A stretch of 64,000 nucleotides of DNA from contig NC_053393.1 in assembly GCF_905171765.1 (NCBI RefSeq), positions 63,705,371 through 63,769,370 of the forward strand, written 5' to 3'. Below are positions 53,872 to 62,465 of this stretch, piece by piece (the first letter of the stretch is position 1; every line of letters starts with the position of its first letter). The translations under genes and the position numbers were made by a program. The stretch is from Bufo bufo. Its lineage: Eukaryota > Chordata > Amphibia > Anura > Bufonidae. The notes under the pieces were generated by a model. The model made no database searches. It was not told the origin of the DNA and saw only the letters and a program-made list of their open reading frames with translations.

Positions 53872-54500
53872 ACGATGCAGCATTGCCGCAGACCGGTGCA
53901 CCTGGTGACCACATTCCAGTACCTACAGTTCGCTTGTGAGCATCAGAACTGGACCATGAATAAATGGAAGAAGGTAGTGAGGTCTGATGTATCACCTTTA
54001 CTTCATGTGGACAGCTGGGTACAGGTGTTGCGGTTACCTGGGGAAGAGATGGCACCTGAACGCACTATGGGAAGAAGACCAACCAACTGGGCCACGTTCT
54101 GCTGGGAAACTTGGCTTCTGGCATTCATGTGGATGTGACATGTACCGTCTATCTAAACATTGTACAGACAAGTACCTCCTTGATGACAGAGGTATATCCT
54201 AATGGAAGTGGGCTCTCTCAGTAGGATAATGCCCCAGCCACACTTCAGAAACTGTTCAGATATGGTCTGAGGAACATGACAAAGAGTTTAATGAGATGCC
54301 TCCAAATTCCCCAGATCTCAATTTGATCGCATCTGTGGGCTGTGCTGGAAAACAAGTGTGATCAATGGAGGCCGCAACCTCACAAATTACAGGATCTGCT
54401 GGTAACATCTCGATGCCAGACTCCTCAAGAGTTCTGGTGGACCCCATTCCTCGACAGGTCACAGATATTTTGGTGGCACAAATGGAACCCACACAATATT
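53872..54500 (+). pseudogene. Tc1/mariner transposase remnant
   Basis: Scattered across frames, the plus strand encodes the C-terminal half of a Tc1-like transposase, the enzyme that cuts and pastes its own element through a DDE catalytic domain. Recognisable pieces in order are CEHQNWTMNKWKKV (about 53936), VLRLPGEEMAPE (54030), GRRPTNWATFCWET (54071), a DNAP box preceded by a stop (about 54230), a PNSPDLN-like stretch (about 54303) and SMEAATSQITGSAG (54363). The first catalytic region reads SDVSP where SDES-type is usual. At least two frameshifts and several stops are present. The N-terminal DNA-binding half and terminal repeats are missing or unrecognisable. A hAT-like element lies just past its end. 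Confidence 0.88.
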
Positions 54501-54502
54501 AT

Positions 54503-54737
54503 CAGGGTCAGACTGGGGTTCCTTGGGCCCACCATAGGAAATTATTCTTGGAGCTAACCCCCATATCATCAATAAAGTCTAATAGGTTTTGATTTAAAGA
54601 AATAGACCCTAGTTATAAGCATTAAGCTCCAAAGGCAGCGCCAAATGAATGTTTCTACTGGACTTTTAGGCCCACTATTATATCAGACCCTGGGCCCACC
54701 AGAAGATGTCCTCTGGTCGTCGGTCAGTCCGACACTG
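54503..54737. mobile_element. hAT-like element with perfect 8-bp duplication
   Basis: The 235-bp element has ends CAGGGTCAGACTGGGGTTCC and GGTCAGTCCGACACTG. AATATTAT flanks both sides exactly (54495-54502 and 54738-54745). The interior has TTGGGCCCACCATAGG and CTGGGCCCACCAGAAG. The insertion lies at the 3' edge of the Tc1 remnant. Confidence 0.93.
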
Positions 54738-54857
54738 AATATTATGATGGTGGATTTAACGCTATGGCTGACGAATGTCTCCTGTAACTCCTCGTCTGAT
54801 ACCAGCCAGGTGCAGAGAAATAATGTGCAGACATTTTTGCTGTCTGTATTGAATTAA

Positions 54858-55765
54858 CCCTTACATGCACCATGCAGCTGTACGTCCTTGGCGCAGTAGA
54901 AGTGTATGGAGGAGGCTCACGCTCTGAGCCCACTCCATATGTGATGAGTGTCAGTTGTGTCTTACAGCTGACACCCGGCCAGAATGACCGGGATCGGAGA
55001 TAACACCGATTTTTGTACGACTCCCCTATGAAAACTAAAAATTACAGTAAAAAAAAAAAAAGGAAAGAGAATGTTTTAAAAATTTTAAATTAAAAAACAT
55101 AAAAATATTAAACATTCTAATCATCCCCTTTACCAAATTTACATACAAATGCAAATAAACAATAAAAAATCAGAAAATGACTAAACTATTAAAATAGTAA
55201 AAATATTTTCCTGGGAGGTAAGTGCCACAAAGAAAAAAATTTTTTATTTTTTTTTGGTCCTCTCACCCCCCCCCCCCCAAAAAAAGTAAAAAGTGATCAA
55301 AAAGTCATATTTACCACAAAAAGTTGCCAATAAAAACTACAGCCCAGACATAGCTCTGCAGAAAGAAATATAAAAAAGGTTATGGGTGTCATCATACGGC
55401 AATGCAAATAAAAAAAAAATTCTAAAGATTTTTGTAGAAAACATAACATAAACTGTATTGCCGTAATCGTATTGACCAGCAGAATCGGGTCGTCATGTCA
55501 TTTTCAGTCCATAGTGGAAAAGAAAACCAAAAAAATCTTGGTGGAACTGCCTTTTAAAAAAATAATAATTTTACGCCGCAAATAATTTTTTTTCCCCGTT
55601 TCCAATACAGGCTATGGTAAGCTATTAAAAATACAGATTGTCTCATGAAAAAACAAGCCCTCGTATGGCATTGGCTATGTGAACAGAAAACTAAAATAAT
55701 TATGGCTCTTGGAAGGCAGGGAAGATAAAAAACGGAAAAAAAAAAAGGGCTTGGTCCTGAAAGAG
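54858..55765 (+). repeat. Rpt-A copy 2, complete, TTAA-bounded
   Basis: The left end CCCTTACATGCACCATGC follows TTAA (54854-54857). The right end GGTCCTGAAAGAG precedes TTAA (55766-55769). The terminal eight bases are imperfect inverted copies. The order is CAGCTGACACCCGG, AT-rich middle, CAATAAAAACTACAGC, GCCGTAATCGTATTGACC and TGGAAGGCAGGGA. This copy suggests that Rpt-A is a TTAA-targeting non-autonomous element of about 0.9 kb. A C run is at 55267-55278. Confidence 0.75.
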
Positions 55766-55885
55766 TTAAAAGGCTTTGAGATTAGTAAAAAGTCAGCTAC
55801 CATACCAGACGTGGCCTGTGGACAAGAGCAGCGCTGCTGATAGGAATAGAATTCCCTTCTTTCTAATCTCATCCAGCCCCTTTAA

Positions 55886-56306
55886 CACGAACGTATGTCT
55901 TTTTCAGTGTTTTGCGGGCCATTTTTTCCCGGATCTGTTTTTCCGGTTTTTGTTTCCGTAGTGTTTCCGGTTCCATTCGGTTTTTCCGTATGGCATATAC
56001 AGTAATTACATAGAAAAAATTGGGCTGGGCATAAAATTTTCAATAGATGGTTCCGCAAAAACGGAACGGATACCGAAGACATACAGAGTACATTCCGTAT
56101 GTGTTCCGTTTTTTTGAGGACCCATTGACTTGAATGGAGCCACGGAACGTGATTTGCGGGCAATAATAGGACATGTTCTATTATTTCAACGGAACGGAAA
56201 AACGGAAACGGAATGATACGTTTAATTTTTTGCGGAACCATTGAAATGCATGGTTCCGTATACGGACCATATACGGAACTCAAAAAACTTTCGCGTGAAC
56301 GAGCCC
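55886..56306. mobile_element. TWA element, left ten bases lost
   Basis: The right end is CGCGTGAACGAGCCC before TAA (56307-56309). The left side begins CACGAACGTATGTC directly after a TAA (55883-55885), where GGGCTCGTTC is expected first. The interior (AACGGAACGGATACCG, CATTGACTTGAATGGAGCC, CATTGAAATGCATGG) resembles 49049-49521 and 50059-50497. Confidence 0.8.
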
Positions 56307-56329
56307 TAAACTTGTAAATGTGCCAGTCT

Positions 56330-56528
56330 GTACAGGCGCACGCAGGTGCACACTTTATTTCCGCATCATGTCCCATGTGATGCGGGGGACAGTATGTAAT
56401 ATTACACTGACCCCACAGGATGTGAAAGATGCGGGTCTCACATGGCGTACTGTCCACATTGAAATGAATGGATCCGCATCCGATCGGTAAAAAAATGCGG
56501 GCCGAAACTATGGTCGTGTGTATGAGGC
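56330..56528. mobile_element. TWA element fragment, right end only
   Basis: The right end ATGGTCGTGTGTATGAGGCC precedes TAA. The interior has ACATTGAAATGAATGGATCC and AAAATGCGGGCCG. The left terminus was not found; it may have been replaced during the insertion of the preceding element. Confidence 0.6.
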
Positions 56529-56937
56529 CTAATCCAGGTGAGGCGGCCACCACATCCAGGAGGAGAATGATCTGCAGCTCCACAGCTCTCTCCGTGCACT
56601 TCTATGGGACACCCAGATGTGGGGCCCGAACCAGACATTCATGGGATGTCCATATGTAGGATGTGAGATGGAATACCCCTTTAATAACTCATTCTCCAAT
56701 GGGGCTTTTTGCTAGTGTCTGAGTTTCTGTGTTGTCAGAAGGAAAAGGAGAAGTTAGTGTTTCCATTCACTGACAGCAAGCAGACATGTATGAAATGGTG
56801 AGGAATGTAAACATAAAGTATGCTAGAACATTGCAAAAATGAAAGGAGTAGTCTGTGAATGTAATAAACGAGGTTACCAGAGGCGCGTATATGAAGTTAT
56901 CCCCTGTCTACAGGATAGAGGCTATTAGGGCCCCTGC

Positions 56938-57340
56938 AGACGAGCGTGTGCCGATTAGGTCCGGATGCGTTGCAGCTGCGTTCAGTGAAAACTGCGCAAT
57001 TTCGCAAGCAAGTCCATTCAGTTTTGTTTGCGGTCGCGTTCAGTTGTTCAGTTTTTTCCGCGCGGGTGCAATGCGTTTTGATGCGTTTTTCACACACGTG
57101 ATAAAAAACGGAATGTTTACAAACAACATCTCTTAGCAACCATCCATTCACTTCTATGGGGCCAGTGTTGCGTAAACTATAGAACATGCTGCGATTTTCA
57201 CGCAACGCACAAGTGATGCGTGAAAACCAATGCACAGGTGCACAGCCCCATTGAGATGAATGGGTCGGATTCCGTGCGGGCGCAATGCCTTCGCATCACA
57301 CATTGCACCAAGCGGAATACTCGCTCGTGTGAAAGAGGCC
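56938..57340. mobile_element. TWA element, GGGCCCCTGCAGACGAGCG end
   Basis: The 403-bp element has left end GGGCCCCTGCAGACGAGCG and right end CTCGCTCGTGTGAAAGAGGCC. TTA lies at 56935-56937 and 57341-57343. The interior (TGCGATTTTCACGCAACGCA, CCATTCACTTCTATGGGG, GTGCAATGCGTTTTG) is shared with the 6330-8023 and 59053-59996 subfamily but lacks their central foldback module. Confidence 0.88.
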
Positions 57341-57532
57341 TTAGATTGCCCCCCCCCCCCATTCATTCCTACTGGAGACAGCCGCGTAGAGCGCTCAGCT
57401 ATTTCCGGAGGTCCCATACAAATGAATAAAGCCAGCAGTGCGGGGACTGGAAGATGGAGACAGCGGGGGCAGCGCGGCATAGAGCATGTAAGTATGAATC
57501 TTCAGTTTCAGGGGCCGGCTGCGGGCACTTAA

Positions 57533-57896
57533 AGGGGTTATCAGAGACAAAAAAATGTCCCCCATATGCTGGGGCCCCTTACACTGAATCTACTTACCTT
57601 GCTCCCCGTGCCGTTCCTGGCCCCCGCACCGCCAATGCTGGCTCTCCCTGTACGTGGATGAAAACATCCGGTATCCGGAAAGATGCAGCCAATGGCAGGC
57701 GGGGACGGGGACGAGCGTTCCTAGCCTCGCGGGTGACACTAGGGAGGCTCGTCCCCGTCTGCCATTGGCTGCTCCCCCTGACACCGGAGGTTTTTATCCG
57801 CGCAGTGGGCAAGGAGCGGCGCGGGGAGCCAGGTAAGTATATTCACTGTGAGGGCCGGGCACATGGGGGATCTTTTTATAGTCTCGGAAAACCCCT
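57533..57896. mobile_element. TTAA-type element, shared core with 45583
   Basis: The left end AGGGGTTATCAGAGACA follows TTAA (57529-57532). The right end AGTCTCGGAAAACCCCT precedes TTAC, a one-base change from TTAA. The interior has CATCCGGTATCCGGA and GGGGACGAGCGTTCCTAGCC with its complement. Confidence 0.82.
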
Positions 57897-57924
57897 TTAC
57901 TTATTATTATCGAAAAAAAAATTA

Positions 57925-58080
57925 AATGCCTTGCAGGAAACAGCGCCACCCCTGCCATAGGTTGTTTTTTGTTTTGCAACTCAGCTCCATTCACATCAGT
58001 TTAGCTGAGCTGCAATACCAGATACAACCCATGTACAGGTGTGGCGCTGTTTCTCTAAGAATGAAGCCATGTTTTTCTAG
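57925..58080. repeat. TGGTATTGCAGCTC-family fragment
   Basis: CAACTCAGCTCCATTCACAT, GAGCTGCAATACCAGATACA and GAAGCCATGTTTTTCTAG match the interior of the TTAA-type element at 17073-17274. Termini are missing. Confidence 0.65.
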
Positions 58081-58300
58081 TCCTTTGACCACTTTACGAC
58101 ATGCACCGTACATGTATGGCAGATGATGGCGCCTGCTCCGGAGTGCCATAGCTAGCTGATGCCTGCTGTTTTATACAGCAGACACCCACAGCTAATGTCC
58201 GCAATCGGCAATAATGACGATCACAGACATTTAACCTCTCAGATGTCGTGGTCATCTGAGAAGCCAGAAGCTTGAAAGCCCCCCCCCCCCAGCGGAGATC

Positions 58301-58596
58301 GTAATTAGCTTGTATTAAGCCTCATGCAGACGTCCGTGGAACACGGTCCGTGAGATACCGGACTGGCATTGCAGGAGCGCACGGCGTCATTGGCGTCTAT
58401 GACGCTGTGCGCTTTGTGCCGCCGCCGTACAGTAATACACTCGTATGATCTATACGAGTGTATTACTGTACAGCAGGTGCCGAAGCGCACAGCGTCATAG
58501 CAACCAATGACGCCGTGCGCTCCTGCAATGCCAGTCCGGTATCTCACGGACCGTGTTCCACGGACGTCTGCATGAGGCTTAATACAAGCTAATTAC
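58301..58596. mobile_element. Palindromic TWA element with symmetric flanks
   Basis: Bases 58301-58393 are an exact inverted copy of 58504-58596 (93 of 93). The inner arms continue with about 80-85 percent identity around GTATGATCTATACGAG. The element proper (AGCCTCATGCAGACGTCCGT at 58318) matches 40372-40577. The outer 17 bases on each side (GTAATTAGCTTGTATTA) are also inverted copies rather than a direct duplication. The loop holds the intact target GAGTGTATTACTGTACAG. Confidence 0.85.
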
Positions 58597-59052
58597 TTGC
58601 ATATTACAAATCAGGCCACCAGCTGAATGGCAGCACTGTAATATACCTATAAATAAAGAAAAAGTAAAAAATAAATAAATAAATAAAGTTTAAATAAAGA
58701 AAATAAAAACTTAAATCACCCACCTTTCCCCAAAATCAAAATACATGTGCGAAAACACTTGAACTATTAAAATATAAAAAAAAAACTTATCCCATACAGT
58801 GAATGGCGTAACGGGAAAAAAATAAAAATGGCTGATTCGCAGTTTTTTCATTACTTCACCTCCCCAAAAAATTGAATAAAAAGTCAGACACACCTCAAAA
58901 TTGCATTATCAAAAAATACATATCGTCCTGCCAGAAAATGAGCCTTCAACTATAAAAAAGTTCTGGGGGTCAGGATATGGCAATGGAAATAAAAAAAAAA
59001 TTGGTAATTTTTTAAATCTTTTTTCAGTATTAACATGCAAGAAAAACGATAT

Positions 59053-59996
59053 GGCTTCTTTCACACGGGCGTTCCGGATTTGCTCCGGATGTGTCGCGTG
59101 TGCATTTTCACTGCGATTGCGTTCCGATGTTCAGTTTTTTCTGTGCGAGTGCAATGCGTTTTGCACGCGTGTGAGAAAAAACTGAATGTGGTGCCCAGAC
59201 CCGAACCTGGACTTCTTCACTGAAGTTCGGGTTTGGGTTCGGTGTTCTATTCATTTTATTATTTTCCCTTATAACATCGTTATAAAGGAAAATAATACCA
59301 TTCTTAATACAGAAATGCTTAGTAAAATGTGCCTTGAGGGGTTAAAAAATTAAAAAAAATAACTCCCCTCATCCACTTGTTCGCGCAGCCGGCATCGTCT
59401 TCTTTCTTCTTCTTTCAGGACCTGCAAAAGGACCTTTGATTCTTCTATCTTCATTCAGCAGGACCTGCGCTGACGTCACCGCGCTCACCATGAGCGCGAT
59501 TACGTCATCAAAGATCCTTTTGCAGGTCCTGAAAGAAGCAGAAAGAAGACGATGCCGGCTGCGCGATCAAATGGATGAGGTGAGTTAATGTTTTTAAATT
59601 TTTTAACCCCTCAATCGACATTTTACTATGCATTCTGTATTAAGAATGCTATTATTTTCCCTTATAACCATGGTTTAAGGGAAAATAATACAGTAAATTG
59701 ACTTTTAGCAATTTACTAACATCATTTCCTAGCAACCATGCGTGAAAATCGCACCGCATCCGCACTTGCTTGTTATTTTCACGCATCCCCATTCATTTCT
59801 ATGGGGCCTGCATTGCGTGAAAAACGCAGACTATAGAACATGCTGCGATTTTCACGCAACGCACAAGTGATGCGTGAAAATCACCGCTCATTTGCACAGC
59901 CTGATTGAAGTGAATGGGTCCGGATTCAGTGCGGGTGCAATGCGTTCACCTCACGCATTGCACCCGCACGGAATTCTCGCCCGTGTAAAAGGGGCC
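59053..59996. mobile_element. Monomeric TWA foldback element with CRE loop
   Basis: The 944-bp element has left end GGCTTCTTTCACACGGGCG and right end CTCGCCCGTGTAAAAGGGGCC. It is flanked by TAT at 59050-59052 and 59997-59999. The empty site is visible in Rpt-A copies (ACTATATAAATGTGG near 53255 and 51120). It contains one module of the type doubled in 6330-8023: TTATTTTCCCTTATAAC stems, CGCGCAGCCGGCATCGTC arms, and CTGACGTCACC plus TTACGTCATC in the loop. Confidence 0.92.
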
Positions 59997-60293
59997 TATA
60001 GGTGTGGTATCGCCGTAATTGTACTGACCTGGAGAATGAAGAGTACAAGTCAGTTTTACCGCATAGTGAACACCGTAAAAACAAAACCCGTAAAACTGTG
60101 GCAGAATTGCGTTTTTTCCCCATTTGGATTTTTCCCCCCGCTCACCACTACACTGTATGCCATATTAAATAGTGTCATTAAAAAAAGTGCAACTTAGGGG
60201 GGGGGCATGGCCAGCTATGCAGGAGTGAGGACGTGTGTGCTACGAGCTCCTCCACAGCACCGGAGAAAAACCACCTCCAGATACCCACCATCA

Positions 60294-62074
60294 ATGGGCA
60301 AGGTGACCAAAAAGGGCAGGGCCCGCTCTGTGGCCCCCCCTGACATCCTCACAAGGGGACTTACCAAGGCTCTTTGCCAGACAGCCTGCGACTTTGGGCC
60401 CCGACATGGTTGAGCGCGCCTAGCGCTTCCAAGATGGCGCCGCCTGCCCTGACGCGAATCCGCCTGCAACAACTTTAGCGGCACCAGGATCTCCCCACCA
60501 CTCACCGGATTGGCGCAGATCCCGGTCCGCATCAGTGCCGACCCTGCGCAGCGATCCTGGTCAAGCCCAGACGCCCCATAGCCTGGAAAAAGGAGGCCCT
60601 GGACCGCGCCCTGAGCTCCCACCTCCGGCTCAGAGAGAAAGCCTGACAGCCGCCCCGCTGTCCCCGCGCTCTCCAGCAACGCAGGTCAGTGCAGAGGACT
60701 TTCCCCCATTACAGAGGGCTCCTCAGACAGCCTCTCACCCCATTACCCAGGGACATGGAACCTCCAGCCCATCAGTGGCCTCACTGCGCCCGGGGACAGG
60801 ATCTCCTACTGGGTCCCCCTGGTTATGTGCTCCAGCCAGCCACATGGGACATTCCCTGATGCAGGCTGAACCCGGAGAGGCTGACAGGGAGGCCCGAACT
60901 CACTGCGGATTATGGCCTCTCCCCCGTACCTGTTGCGGGAACCCCTCTCGCCCCACTCTCCTGGTCCATCCCTGGCGGCATCCCCGCACTGGTCCACAGG
61001 CTCATCATGGGACGGATCCCATCCACGCCACGATGGCGCTGCTTCACTAGGCACACAGACCCCGGCCGCCTTGGCAGCGATAGCCCCCCAGGGCTTCCCA
61101 CAATCATTCCAGAGACCCTCTTCCCCTGCTCCTCAGTTTGATGAGGACTCTCGGCCACCCACTATGGCGGACCTACGCAACCTGATGTGTTCGCTACCCA
61201 CCAAGGTGGACCTCTCCAGCTTTGCAGCTAACATCTTACAAGAATGTAAAAGAGAATTCACACAAGTACGCTCGGAGATGGCCCTGATTGATACAAAGGT
61301 GGACGCCGTTCAACAGGACCATGCTCCCTTGTCTGCAGATGTGCAAGCCTTGAAAGACAAAATACAGTCCCATGACGCGCAACTGCACACCTTGCAATAT
61401 CACCTGGATGATGTTGAAAATAGAAGCCGTCGCAACAATATTCGGATCAGAGGCCTTCCTGAGTCGATAACGCAGGCGGTACTTTTACCCACCATTGTGA
61501 AAATCTTCAATGATCTCCTGGGACGTCCACCAAGCTCCAACATCTAAATCGACAGAGCTCACTGGGCACTGAGGCCCCCCAACCCGATTCCTCGAAGCCA
61601 AGGGACGTCATTTGCAGAGTCCACTTGTATGCTATCAAGGATCAGATCCTGCTCAAAGCCCAACAGATGTCGTCCCTGTCCTATGAAGGTGCCCCCTTTA
61701 TTTTACTACAGGACCTATCCTGCCATACCCTAGCCCAGCGTGCTGCCCTGCGTCCACTTTTGAACCTCCTCAAAGAGCGAGACAATCCTTACCGCTGGGG
61801 CTTCCCTTTTGCTCTACTTGCGGGCCCCAAGGAACAAGTTGTCACCCTCTGGGACCCTACAGATCTTCCCCACTTTCTGCAGCAGCTGGACTTGCCGCCG
61901 GTGGACTTGGGGCCCTGGCCGTCTCTTCTTCCGCCTGTTCCTGAGTCGTTGGGACGACGACGCCCATCACCTGCTGACGGCGCTTCTAGATCCTCTGCAC
62001 CGTCCTCAAGAGGACGACGCCAGAAAAGACCAGGCAGCCTGAGACACGGATCCCCACCCCACCTCACCACCTGA
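60294..62074 (+). pseudogene. LINE ORF1 (RNA-binding protein), disrupted
   Basis: The frame starts MGKVTKKGRARSVAPPD and soon shifts. From 60912 it is open again and rich in Pro and Ser. A coiled coil follows at about 61160-61420 (ADVQALKDKIQSHDAQL). Next is the RNA-recognition-like segment RSRRNNIRIRGLPESI (61420-61467), the hallmark of L1-type ORF1. A TAA stop at 61545 and a frameshift near 61590 separate this from the C-terminal domain (YAIKDQILLKAQQMS.., PLLNLLKERDNPYRWG, 61625-61830) and a basic Ser/Arg-rich tail ending at 62074. In L1 elements this protein trimerises and coats the element RNA. With at least three lesions it cannot be made whole. Confidence 0.88.
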
Positions 62075-62465
62075 GGGGCTCCCTGCGTAACCTGCCTGGG
62101 ACTACTAAGGCCTCTATATACTAAATGTTACATGCTGGTTCTTAGATACTTGCCTATCCTCTTTCCCTGCCTTTATGCTCTCAAACTGCTGGTGATCATA
62201 ATTTTCTATCTGCATCTGCCGGTGTTGTGGTGGGTCAGCTCCTGTCTGGCTGCTACTTTCTCCCCCAAATAATTAGAGACTCTCCCTGGGGGTAACTTAA
62301 CCCTGAGTGATAGCCTCTTTGGACCTTTTGGTCATTCAAACCACTTTACCTTTCTTTATCTGTCTTTCCCTTTCCTTTTCTTACTTTTAATCGTTTCTTC
62401 TCTTTGTTTTTGTCGGTCGTCTCCCCTCTCCTCCCTTGCGTTTTTTTCCCCCTCTCCTCACAGCA
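62075..62465 (+). other. LINE inter-ORF region
   Basis: The stretch between ORF1 and ORF2 is pyrimidine-rich (TTTCCCTTTCCTTTTCTTAC, CTCCCCTCTCCTCCC). No coding frame links the two ORFs. Confidence 0.7.

Larger units (their letters stand above)
58081..60195 (+). repeat. Rpt-A copy 3, broken by three later insertions
   Basis: The left end CTTTACGACATGCACCGTAC compares with copy 2 at 54858. It is interrupted by the palindrome 58301-58596 and the foldback element 59053-59996, then cut at 60195 (GTGCAACTT) by the L1. Copy 1 shows what should follow (GTACAACTTGTCCCAC at 53463). About 130 bp of Rpt-A right end are therefore expected beyond the window, after the L1. Confidence 0.82.

Noticed and set aside
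48016..60196. utp23, the usual head-to-head neighbour upstream of EIF3H
   Set aside because: No exon resembling it was recognised. It may lie beyond the right edge because of expanded repeats.
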